Part shown: one piece after another, positions 43,286-51,047 of the stretch
Layout: each line of letters starts with the position of its first letter
Position numbering within the stretch: position 1 is the stretch's first letter
Assembly (NCBI GenBank): GCA_002786355.1
Contig: PGCO01000002.1
Location: forward strand, 248,001-312,000
Direction of reading: 5' to 3'
Source: Sediminibacterium sp. FEMGT703S
Lineage (GTDB): Bacteria > Bacteroidota > Bacteroidia > Chitinophagales > Chitinophagaceae
Length of the DNA stretch: 64,000 nucleotides
Notes under the pieces: generated by a model
What the model saw: the letters and a program-made list of their open reading frames with translations, nothing else
Database searches by the model: none
What the model was told of the DNA's origin: nothing
Program-made: the position numbers and the translations under genes

Positions 43286-45679
43286 TTACTGATTGGCTTT
43301 CTGCATTGCGTTTTGCATTGGATTCACTCCAAATGATGCGCCACGAGCTCTACCTGCAGCACCCTTAAATAAGCTGAACTTACTTGGTTCTGGTGCTACT
43401 CCGTTTTTAGGCCAGTTATTGTTTCCTTCATTAATATCAGCTGTTTCTCTCATTGGATCTACCTTAATGGATTTAGCCTTTTTAGTAGTCATAAATAACT
43501 TAGTTACTTTCTGCTCATTTTTTCTCCAAATTTGAGCAGGAATTCTTTCCATTTCAGTGGTTCCGTCTTCAAAAGTGAATTCTACAATAATCGGCATCAC
43601 CAATCCCCCCTTATTAGAGAAAGTTACTTCATACAAATTAACATCTTTGTACTTGTTTTTTTCTTCTTCGGTTAAGGCAGTTGGAGCTGTTGGAGCAGGG
43701 AAAGAGAATTTAACAGTTGAATCATAGGGCTCTAAACCACGTGTATATCTCCAATAAAAATCTCTTAAACTGGTATCTATATCTGTTTGGAAAACAATGC
43801 TTTTGTCGCTTCTATTTCTTTGTTTAGAAATATCATCAAACGCTGCAGGGCCACTAAACAATGGTCTAGCTAAAGACATAGTTTGAGTAGATGCCTGAGG
43901 TGCTGTAGGAACAGCATCAGGATTCATAACCGCATGTTTAACCGTATCAATAGCTATGTCAACTGGATCAATGCCATAAAACCAACCTCTCCAGAACCAA
44001 TCTAAATCTTCCGCACTTGCATCTTCTATGGTTCTAAAGAAATCCGAAGGAGTAGGATGTTTGAATGCCCATCTTCTCGCATATTCTTTAAACGCATAAT
44101 CAAACAATTCACGGCCCATGATGGTTTCGCGAAGTATATTTAAGCCTGTTGCTGGCTTGGTGTAAGCATTAGGTCCAAAGAGGATAATATTTTCGCTATT
44201 GGTCATAATTGGCTCTAATTGCTCTTTTGGTAAGCGCATATAACCTGCAATTCCCCATGCTGGGCCGCCTCTTGAAGGATATTTATTATCGAACAATTCT
44301 TCGGTTAAGTACTGAACAAAGCTGTTAATGCCCTCATCCATCCAACTCCACTGACGCTCGTCGCTATTCACAATCATAGGGAAGAAATTATGCCCTACTT
44401 CATGAACAATTACACCAATCATTCCCACTTTGGTTTGCTCACTATAAGACCCATCTTTATTGGTTCTACCATTGTTGAAACAAATCATTGGATACTCCAT
44501 ACCATTTGATGCTTCAATACTTTGAGCAACTGGATAAGGATAAGGAATAGAAAACTTAGAATAAGATTTAATAGTATGTGCTACAACTTTGGTAGAATAT
44601 TTTCTATACAAGCCATACGCTTCTTTAGGATATCCACTCATACACATAATCTTCTTGCCTTCTACATAAACGGGCATTGCATCCCAGATATATCTACGGC
44701 TAGTAGTCCAAGCAAAATCACGAACGTTCTCGGCTTTGTACACCCATGTTTTTTTCTGTGTACTCTTTGTGTTCTCTTTGCTATTAGCTTCTGCTAATGT
44801 TGCAATTTCAACAGGCTCTTTTGCAGTTTGGGCTTGATTCCATCTAGCCATTTGGGCCGGGCTCAATACTTGTGCATAGTTCTGACAAACACCTGTACTT
44901 AATACAATATGATCAGCAGGCACAGTAAGGGTAACATCGTAATTACCAAAAGCTAAAGCGAATTCTCCTCTGCCAGTAAACTGCTGATTTTGCCATCCCT
45001 GGAAATCACTGTACACACATAAACGAGGGAACCATTGTGCCATGGTGAAAAGGTTGTTCCCGTCTTCTAGGGTTTCATATCCACCTCTACCGCCAACAGT
45101 CATACGATTGGTTACCTTATAACTCCAAGCTACATTGAATACGAATTTTTGGCCAGGCTTTAAAGGACTTGGCAAATCAATACGCATCATGGTGCGGTTA
45201 ATGGTATACTTTAAAGCTTTACCAGTTGCATCTGTTAAAGAAGAAATGATATGTCCATTTCCATTGTCTTTTTTGGCTTCAGCCATATTGTCTAATGCCG
45301 CTGTGGTTAATTGACGTGGCATTGTTGATGCATCTTGGTAATTTGCATTGTTCTTACTGCTATGCTCATTCTCGTCTAATTGCAACCACAAATAGGTTAA
45401 CACATCAGGAGAGTTATTAAAATAAGTAACTGTTTCCGTGCCCTTTAATTTAAGATTGGCTTCGTCTAACTCTGCTTTAATTACATAGTCAGCTCTTTGC
45501 TGCCAATACTTAGGACCAGGTGCCCCACTTGCAGTTCTGTATTCATTTGGCGTAGGCAAAATAGTACCTAACTGCTCAAATTTGTTCCCGTGATTGGATG
45601 TGGGGTTGTTCATGATGTTTTGCGCCTGACTGCTTAAAGCAAAGACAGATGCAACTAAAAACACCGCAATTTTCTTCAT
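43286..45679 (-). CDS. secreted M1-family zinc metallopeptidase (copy 2)
   Basis: A 797-residue paralogue of the downstream peptidase, nearly colinear throughout. Signal peptide 1-19 with a different sequence from copy 1, then an identical mature N-terminus (QNIMNNPTSNHGNKFEQ). GMEYP recognition block, zinc site HEVGH and WMDEGINSF with the third Glu ligand are intact, so both copies should be active. Differences cluster in the 120-150 and 300-312 regions and near 575-600. Ends in NPMQNAMQKANQ. ATG is 12 bases after the HupE-like gene stop, and a hairpin terminator follows. Confidence 0.93.
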   Translation of the reverse strand: MKKIAVFLVASVFALSSQAQNIMNNPTSNHGNKFEQLGTILPTPNEYRTASGAPGPKYWQQRADYVIKAELDEANLKLKGTETVTYFNNSPDVLTYLWLQLDENEHSSKNNANYQDASTMPRQLTTAALDNMAEAKKDNGNGHIISSLTDATGKALKYTINRTMMRIDLPSPLKPGQKFVFNVAWSYKVTNRMTVGGRGGYETLEDGNNLFTMAQWFPRLCVYSDFQGWQNQQFTGRGEFALAFGNYDVTLTVPADHIVLSTGVCQNYAQVLSPAQMARWNQAQTAKEPVEIATLAEANSKENTKSTQKKTWVYKAENVRDFAWTTSRRYIWDAMPVYVEGKKIMCMSGYPKEAYGLYRKYSTKVVAHTIKSYSKFSIPYPYPVAQSIEASNGMEYPMICFNNGRTNKDGSYSEQTKVGMIGVIVHEVGHNFFPMIVNSDERQWSWMDEGINSFVQYLTEELFDNKYPSRGGPAWGIAGYMRLPKEQLEPIMTNSENIILFGPNAYTKPATGLNILRETIMGRELFDYAFKEYARRWAFKHPTPSDFFRTIEDASAEDLDWFWRGWFYGIDPVDIAIDTVKHAVMNPDAVPTAPQASTQTMSLARPLFSGPAAFDDISKQRNRSDKSIVFQTDIDTSLRDFYWRYTRGLEPYDSTVKFSFPAPTAPTALTEEEKNKYKDVNLYEVTFSNKGGLVMPIIVEFTFEDGTTEMERIPAQIWRKNEQKVTKLFMTTKKAKSIKVDPMRETADINEGNNNWPKNGVAPEPSKFSLFKGAAGRARGASFGVNPMQNAMQKANQ

Positions 45680-45691
45680 AATAGAGTTGAT

Positions 45692-46276
45692 TTATAAAAA
45701 TGGATTTCTTTCTAAAGCCATTTGAAGTGCAATGGCAAAAATACCCCCTGAAATGTAAAGGATATATTCTCTTCTATTAACTTTAAAAAGGTTTACGAAT
45801 ATAAGTGAAATAAACAGAATGGCTATGACAATTAAGAGCTGACCGGCTTCTAATCCAAGATTAAAAGCTAATAGCTCTGGAACAATATTTTCCCCTTTAC
45901 TCAACAAGCTCTTCAGATAATTACTAAACCCTAGTCCATGAATTAGGCCAAAAAAAAGGGCAAAGAAATAAATCAATGGGAATTTGGCCTTAAAAGCAAA
46001 CTTTTTGACAAAGACATTGCTGATAGCAGTCACTAATATGGTTATTGGAATTAAAAATTCAATCCAATCAGTGGAATAGTTTAAAATATTAAAAACACTT
46101 AGTGCTAGCGTAATTGAGTGACCTACTGTAAAAGCAGTAATCAACCATAATAACTTCTTCCAATCTGCAAATTGATAGCGAATACATAATGCTACCACAA
46201 ATAAAATATGATCAATTCCTTTTAGATCAGCAATATGCTGATATCCCATTTCAAAAAAAAGTCCGAAATCATTCAT
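45692..46276 (-). CDS. HupE/UreJ-2-like membrane protein
   Basis: A 194-residue protein with about six membrane helices. N-terminal G-Y-Q-H-I-A-D-L-K-G-I-D-H-I-L-F-V and TAFTVGHSITLALSVF carry conserved His and Asp within the helices, as in the HupE/UreJ-2 family related to nickel/cobalt permeases. Metal transport is suggested by that similarity but is unproven in this branch. It begins the minus-strand run with the two M1 zinc peptidases and is divergent from a DUF6702 gene. Possible partner proteins are discussed in the findings. Confidence 0.85.
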   Translation of the reverse strand: MNDFGLFFEMGYQHIADLKGIDHILFVVALCIRYQFADWKKLLWLITAFTVGHSITLALSVFNILNYSTDWIEFLIPITILVTAISNVFVKKFAFKAKFPLIYFFALFFGLIHGLGFSNYLKSLLSKGENIVPELLAFNLGLEAGQLLIVIAILFISLIFVNLFKVNRREYILYISGGIFAIALQMALERNPFL

Positions 46277-46325
46277 AGGAGCAATTTAAATTAAAACCGA
46301 CATTTGTAATAAATAAATTGGTTCA

Positions 46326-46814
46326 ATGGCAACAATATTTATCCAATGGTTAATTACAGCGAGTATATCCTTTCTGCATCCATTCTATGTTTCAGTAATT
46401 GAAATTGACCATAATGCAAAAGATGCTACTGCAGAAATCAGCGTTAGGATTTTTACGGACGACTTAGAAAAGACCCTCCAAAAAAACACAACCACTACCA
46501 TTGATATACTTAAACCAAAAAATAAAGCAATTATAGATCAACAGATCAATCAATACATTGCCAAAACTCTTCAATTAAAAATTAATGGGAAGGCTGTTCA
46601 GCTCAACTATATTGGGTATGAGATCATCAAAGAGAGTACTTGGTCATATTTTGAGGTAACGGAAATAAAAGAAATGAACACTGTAGACATCAACTGCTCC
46701 ATTTTACACGATTTTGAAAGCAGTCAAATAAATTTGTTTCATGTAAAAAGTAAAGGGAATCAAAAAAGCTACAAATTAGACTATCCTAATAAATCAACTA
46801 GTTTTAGCTTTTAG
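46326..46814 (+). CDS. DUF6702-like secreted protein
   Basis: A 162-residue protein. A short N-terminal hydrophobic segment (about 3-18) is followed by the block HPFYVSVIEIDHNAKD and then alternating beta strands with NGKAVQLNYIGYEIIKES; this pattern fits the DUF6702 family found beside HupE-like genes and M1 peptidases in Bacteroidota. The HPFYVS block would be at the mature N-terminus and its His could bind metal; that is inference. It is divergent from the HupE-like gene and its stop overlaps the convergent CNNM gene by four bases. Confidence 0.72.
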   Translation: MATIFIQWLITASISFLHPFYVSVIEIDHNAKDATAEISVRIFTDDLEKTLQKNTTTTIDILKPKNKAIIDQQINQYIAKTLQLKINGKAVQLNYIGYEIIKESTWSYFEVTEIKEMNTVDINCSILHDFESSQINLFHVKSKGNQKSYKLDYPNKSTSFSF

Positions 46815-48100
46815 TCCTCAGTTACCAAGTCTTCGCTGGTGGTAACCAACACTTTATCAATCCGATGGTTATCCATGTCTACGATTTCAAAGGTAAAAGA
46901 TTCCCATTCTAATGTCTCTCCAGTTTTAGGTATTCTTTCTAAATGGTGTATGATAAAGCCAGCCAAAGTATTGAAGTCTTGCTCCCATTTTTCCATCCAT
47001 TCTGTTTTATCAAATTTGCTCAAAAAATCATAAAAAGGTATTTGTGCGTCTATTAAGAAAGATCCATCAGCACGTTCAATAATTTCATAGTCTTCGTCTT
47101 CTTCCTGAGGAATATCGCCCACAATGGCTTCTAAAATATCATTCAAGGTCATTAATCCCTGAACACTACCATATTCATCTACAATAAAACATTGGTGAAT
47201 TTTAGTTTGCTTAAATTTTTCCAATACTTGGTAAGCAGAGTTATTCTCTGGTACATACATAGCAGATCGCATGATAGAAAAAATGGTTGCATCTGCATCG
47301 GCCGTAAATAAATCCTTAATAGAAACAACACCTTTAATATGATCAATATCCTCTTCACAAACAGGATAAACAGAGTGAATCATGTCATGCAATTGAGCCC
47401 TTACCTCACCTACTTTCTTTTCGCCATCAAGCCATTCAATATCGCTTCTATGTGTCATTAAAGAGGTAATATTACGGTCGCTCAAATGAAAAACCCTTTC
47501 AATAATTTCTTGCTCGGCTTCTTCAATAGTACCTTGTTCAGTGCCTTCACTAATAATGGCTTTAATTTCTTCTTCTGTTACTTGATTTTCATTGGCTTTA
47601 ATCCTAAGCAGTTTAACAATAAAATGAGACGACTTAGAAAGCAACCAAATGAATGGGAATGTGATCCATCCGGCTATCCGCATTGGTCCAGCAACAGATT
47701 TAGCAATGCGCTCTGGATTACTTAAACCAATCCGCTTAGGTACTAATTCGCCTAAAACAAGTGAAAAATAAGTAACGATTATGACAATAATTGTAGTAGA
47801 AATAGTAGTACTATATTCAGCCAACCCACTAAAACCTGATAACCAAGCTGCCAAGGGTTCTTTAAACTTATCCCCAGAAAAAATACCAGTTAAAACACCT
47901 ATTAAAGTAATTCCAATTTGAACAGTGGATAAAAATGTATCTGGATGATTGGCTAATTTGAGGGCTTTGGCTGCATCATCATCTCCTTTTGCTGCTTGTG
48001 CTTCTAACCGTGCTTTTCTTGCCGAAACCAAGGCAATCTCAGCCATAGAGAAAAGTCCATTGACAATTATCAAAAAAAGTATCAGAAAAATTTCCATCAT
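46811..48100 (-). CDS. CNNM/CorC-type protein (DUF21-CBS-CorC_HlyC)
   Basis: A 429-residue membrane protein of the hemolysin-C/CNNM family, linked to magnesium or cobalt efflux. DUF21 domain (about 1-190) with three to four helices and the AEIALVSARKARLE block, followed by ITEEEIKAIISEGTEQGTIEEAE-type linker (core VTEEEIKAIISEGTEQG), two CBS domains (about 205-330) and a C-terminal CorC_HlyC domain (about 345-425). ATG 48100 is chosen: an exact -7 promoter element lies at 48116-48123 and would overlap the earlier in-frame start at 48118. Confidence 0.92.
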   Translation of the reverse strand: MMEIFLILFLIIVNGLFSMAEIALVSARKARLEAQAAKGDDDAAKALKLANHPDTFLSTVQIGITLIGVLTGIFSGDKFKEPLAAWLSGFSGLAEYSTTISTTIIVIIVTYFSLVLGELVPKRIGLSNPERIAKSVAGPMRIAGWITFPFIWLLSKSSHFIVKLLRIKANENQVTEEEIKAIISEGTEQGTIEEAEQEIIERVFHLSDRNITSLMTHRSDIEWLDGEKKVGEVRAQLHDMIHSVYPVCEEDIDHIKGVVSIKDLFTADADATIFSIMRSAMYVPENNSAYQVLEKFKQTKIHQCFIVDEYGSVQGLMTLNDILEAIVGDIPQEEDEDYEIIERADGSFLIDAQIPFYDFLSKFDKTEWMEKWEQDFNTLAGFIIHHLERIPKTGETLEWESFTFEIVDMDNHRIDKVLVTTSEDLVTED

Positions 48101-48115
48101 TTGGGTAAAAATAAG

Positions 48116-48123
48116 CAAAAATA
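48116..48123 (-). promoter_or_regulatory. Bacteroidota -7 promoter element of the CNNM gene
   Basis: CAAAAATA on the plus strand reads TATTTTTG on the minus strand, an exact TAnnTTTG match 15 bases before ATG 48100. It lies between the stop of the GT39 gene and this start. Confidence 0.45.
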
Positions 48124-48129
48124 AGCAGT

Positions 48130-49800
48130 CTAAGGCTTGCCATCTAAATCTAAAATCACATAGCGACCTGTTGCTTCCGCCCTAGAAGCAGGGTTTAAAA
48201 ACTGAAATGTTAACATAGAGACAGAAAACTGATTACCCTCATGAACTATTTCAGCAGCAGGAAACAAGTTTTTGAAAACCCCCACGCTGTCTTTACTCGT
48301 TAATACTTTTTCTGTTTGTTTAAACAGTTGCTTATTGGATTCATAGGGGAAAATATGCTTTGCATAAAAATGAAGGGCATTACTATTATGAATCCCATAT
48401 AACTTAATATCATTGGGATTCAATTGTTTTTCTTTAATTGCCTTTGCAGCGTCATTACCCATTTGATACTGTAATAATTGGGGGTAAAAAGAACTGCTCA
48501 GAAGAAAATTGACTCCAATACTAGTAAGTAACGCAATAGCCAAACCTGTGGGGATTATAACTGTTTTTTTAGCTACAACCCAAACAAATAGGCCAAACCC
48601 AAAAATTGCAAGTATTGAAAACAAGTATGAAACTTCATTAAATACCAAACCAGTTATAACGATAATAGCTATCCATAGCAACACGAAAATAAATAAATGG
48701 AAATAGTACAATGGTTTTAGCCATTTTACTAATTTATTGAGGTAAAATAAATCATATAAAAATTTACCAGTAATCACAGCAGCAAGTGGGTAAACCACAA
48801 ATATATAGTGCGGTAATTGAGCTTGACTTCTAGCTAATATGATATAAGTTAAAATGAAGCCCCCATAGGTAATAAATTCTTGCTCGCTAGAAATCTGCAG
48901 TTTATGCTTGAATAATTCTTTGATTGCAAAAAATAGTGCCGGCAAGAAAAAAAAGATCCAAGGCAGAAAACTCCAAAACATATTCTCGAACAAGAAAGTA
49001 AAATAGCTCATTTCATGATAGAAGTTTTCTCCTGTGTATCTTCCGAAACTTTGTGTCCAAAAATAAAAACGCAAACCTGAATCGATAGGTCTACCATTAA
49101 TTAGTTTACCGGGTTGTAAATCATATTGCTGATAAAGCCCAACACACATGGGCAATAAAATAATACCAATTATAAAAATGCCTACTAAATACTCCCATCG
49201 ATAAAACTGTTTCCAATTCCTTTGTAATAAAAAATGACTGGCAAATGCAAGCCCAGGAACCATTAATGCAATAGGCCCCTTAGTCATCATTCCACATCCA
49301 ATAAAAACAAAAGCAAGTAAAAAGTTTATCCAACGTTGAAGTTTGAACCATACTGACAATTGCCAAATAGAAAGCATGACCCAGCCCATTAGCATGGTAT
49401 CGGTCCGAACGTCATGGCTTATTAAAAAAAGTGCTTGCGAAGAAGCCAAAATCATGGCACTCAATTTTGCTATAGTAGCACCATAATAAATGGCAGCAAA
49501 CTGATAGGTAGCATAAATGCCCGCAAGTAACACCAGTAGAGAAGGAAGTCGATATGCCCAATCGTACACACCCAACAATTGCATACTTATAGCAGATAAC
49601 CAAAACAATAAAGGGGGTTTATCTAAATAATTTTGCCCCCGATCAAAAATTTGTAAAAAGCTATCCCGCTCTATCATTTCTCTACTAATAGAAGCATATT
49701 GAGAAGCATCAATATCCATAAGTGGAATAGCAAATATTCCAATTAAGTAAATAACAATGCAACTCCCAATAACAGCATAAAAGAATTTATTGGACACCAT
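48130..49800 (-). CDS. GT39-type (ArnT/PMT-like) membrane glycosyltransferase
   Basis: A 556-residue GT-C-fold protein with about twelve helices. The first periplasmic loop has the family acid pair and surroundings: PLMDIDASQYASISREMIERDS (core DIDASQYASISREM), then YLDKPPLLFWLSAISM, the DKPPL-type block of ArnT-like enzymes that use polyprenyl-phosphate sugars. Later parts include MTKGPIALMVPGLAF and QAQLPHYIFVVYPLAAV. The likely activity is transfer of a sugar from undecaprenyl phosphate to lipid A, a protein or a surface glycan. It overlaps the end of the PAP2 gene by 14 bases, so the pair is an operon. Confidence 0.9.
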   Translation of the reverse strand: MVSNKFFYAVIGSCIVIYLIGIFAIPLMDIDASQYASISREMIERDSFLQIFDRGQNYLDKPPLLFWLSAISMQLLGVYDWAYRLPSLLVLLAGIYATYQFAAIYYGATIAKLSAMILASSQALFLISHDVRTDTMLMGWVMLSIWQLSVWFKLQRWINFLLAFVFIGCGMMTKGPIALMVPGLAFASHFLLQRNWKQFYRWEYLVGIFIIGIILLPMCVGLYQQYDLQPGKLINGRPIDSGLRFYFWTQSFGRYTGENFYHEMSYFTFLFENMFWSFLPWIFFFLPALFFAIKELFKHKLQISSEQEFITYGGFILTYIILARSQAQLPHYIFVVYPLAAVITGKFLYDLFYLNKLVKWLKPLYYFHLFIFVLLWIAIIVITGLVFNEVSYLFSILAIFGFGLFVWVVAKKTVIIPTGLAIALLTSIGVNFLLSSSFYPQLLQYQMGNDAAKAIKEKQLNPNDIKLYGIHNSNALHFYAKHIFPYESNKQLFKQTEKVLTSKDSVGVFKNLFPAAEIVHEGNQFSVSMLTFQFLNPASRAEATGRYVILDLDGKP

Positions 49801-50434
49801 GCGTTAGTTTATTTTGAATATCATCGATAATGATTTTACCCGAAGTTTTATTATGGAAATAAGCAATTATAAAACCAATCGTTACCCCCAATAAAGCCCC
49901 GCAGATTATATCTAATGGATAATGCACCCCAACATATACTTGTCCATAAGCAATAACCGCGGCCCATACTAAAAATGCGTATTTCCATTTACCGATTATA
50001 TTCCCTAAGGTTAAATAGATATATACGGCAAAACCAAAATGATTAGTAGCATGTGAGGAAGTAAAACTATATCCTCCAGAACATCCATTTAACAACATCC
50101 TTATTTGATTCATCAAAATAGGATCTCTGCAAGGTCTAGGTCTTTCAAAAAAAGGTTTGATGAAACTGCTGCTTATTTGATCGGTCAAGACAACTGTTAA
50201 CACAGCAAACAAAATAAAGGCAAATGCTTTTTGTTTGAAATTCACTAATGCCAAAACAATAATAAATAAATACAAAGGTATCCAAGTATTTCCTTCTCTA
50301 AACCAAGGATAAACAGCATCAAGTAATGGATGAATATAAACAGTATTGATTTTTAAAAACAATTCCTGATCTGCTTTTAAAAGCGAATCTAACCAAGTAA
50401 CTGAAGTACTTAATATAATAAAAATTGCGGACAT
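49787..50434 (-). CDS. PAP2-family membrane phosphatase
   Basis: A 215-residue phosphatase with about five helices and the three PAP2 signatures: KPFFERPRPCRDP (KX6RP), GYSFTSSHATNHFG (PSGH-like, with SSH) and GQVYVGVHYPLDIICG (SRX5HX3D-like; here VYVGVHYPLD with the nucleophile His region). Such enzymes act on undecaprenyl pyrophosphate, phosphatidylglycerophosphate or lipid A. ATG 50434 chosen (MSAIFIILST); the frame extends to 50491 with a less plausible leader. Overlap with the GT39 gene suggests carrier-lipid recycling or lipid A dephosphorylation coupled to glycosylation. Confidence 0.88.
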   Translation of the reverse strand: MSAIFIILSTSVTWLDSLLKADQELFLKINTVYIHPLLDAVYPWFREGNTWIPLYLFIIVLALVNFKQKAFAFILFAVLTVVLTDQISSSFIKPFFERPRPCRDPILMNQIRMLLNGCSGGYSFTSSHATNHFGFAVYIYLTLGNIIGKWKYAFLVWAAVIAYGQVYVGVHYPLDIICGALLGVTIGFIIAYFHNKTSGKIIIDDIQNKLTHGVQ

Positions 50435-50513
50435 AAAAAAAAAATATTGAGTGCAAGCTATATTATAGTTTTGAAATATGACCATAATCATAAAATAGGA
50501 TATTTGGTCTACC

Positions 50514-50521
50514 TAAATTTG
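50514..50521 (+). promoter_or_regulatory. Bacteroidota -7 promoter element of the nos operon
   Basis: TAAATTTG matches TAnnTTTG exactly and ends 17 bases before ATG 50539. A possible in-frame GTG start at 50521 lies on its last base, which supports the ATG. Confidence 0.55.
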
Positions 50522-50538
50522 TGCTAAATATTTATGTT

Positions 50539-51033
50539 ATGAATAAAAAACCTATCGTATTCTTATTAATGACTTCATTCTGCTTAGCTGTAATTGCTTG
50601 CGGTGGTGGAGGTCCTAAAGCCGAAGCAACTGCAACAGAGACTGATGCAGCTGCAACAACTACAACTGCCACTCCCTCTGATTATGACCCTAAGAGAGGT
50701 GAAGGTAAATTCAATGAGTCAAATGTTACACTTGGCGCTTTAGATAATGCAATGGCAACAAAAGGAGAAGCCATTTCAGCAACAAAATGTACCTCTTGTC
50801 ATAAACTTACTGAAGAGCGATTAGTAGGACCAGGATGGAAAGGTGTAACTACCCGCAATACTCCTTATTGGATTATGAACTTTATTTCAAACCCAGATCC
50901 AATGATTGAAAAAGATCCTAAAGTACAAGCACAATTAGAATTGTGTTTGGTTAGAATGCCTAATCAAGGCTTAACCGATACCGATGCAAGAGAAATTCTA
51001 GAGTTTATGCGTAAAAATGATGGAACTAAATAA
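50539..51033 (+). CDS. lipoprotein c-type cytochrome of the nos cluster
   Basis: A 164-residue monohaem cytochrome. Signal with lipobox V-I-A-C (about Cys21), an Ala/Thr-rich tether, then one CXXCH site (CTSCH) near residue 87-91 and a distal axial Met in VRMPNQGLTDTDARE. Its position immediately before nosZ (14 bases) makes it the likely electron donor to nitrous oxide reductase in the periplasm, in line with cytochromes preceding clade II nosZ. First gene of the operon; ATG 50539 is chosen because the GTG at 50521 falls in the promoter. Confidence 0.9.
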   Translation: MNKKPIVFLLMTSFCLAVIACGGGGPKAEATATETDAAATTTTATPSDYDPKRGEGKFNESNVTLGALDNAMATKGEAISATKCTSCHKLTEERLVGPGWKGVTTRNTPYWIMNFISNPDPMIEKDPKVQAQLELCLVRMPNQGLTDTDAREILEFMRKNDGTK

Positions 51034-51047
51034 ATAAACAAAAATAT

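Noticed and set aside
43286-45679. Mobile-element origin for the M1 duplication
   Set aside because: No terminal inverted repeats, transposase or flanking direct repeats were seen; simple tandem duplication suffices.
50435-50513. Possible Crp/Fnr-type half-sites (TTGAGTGCAA near 50453) before the nos operon
   Set aside because: The match is short and imperfect in AT-rich DNA and no second copy was seen near other candidate targets, so it does not stand without a motif search.
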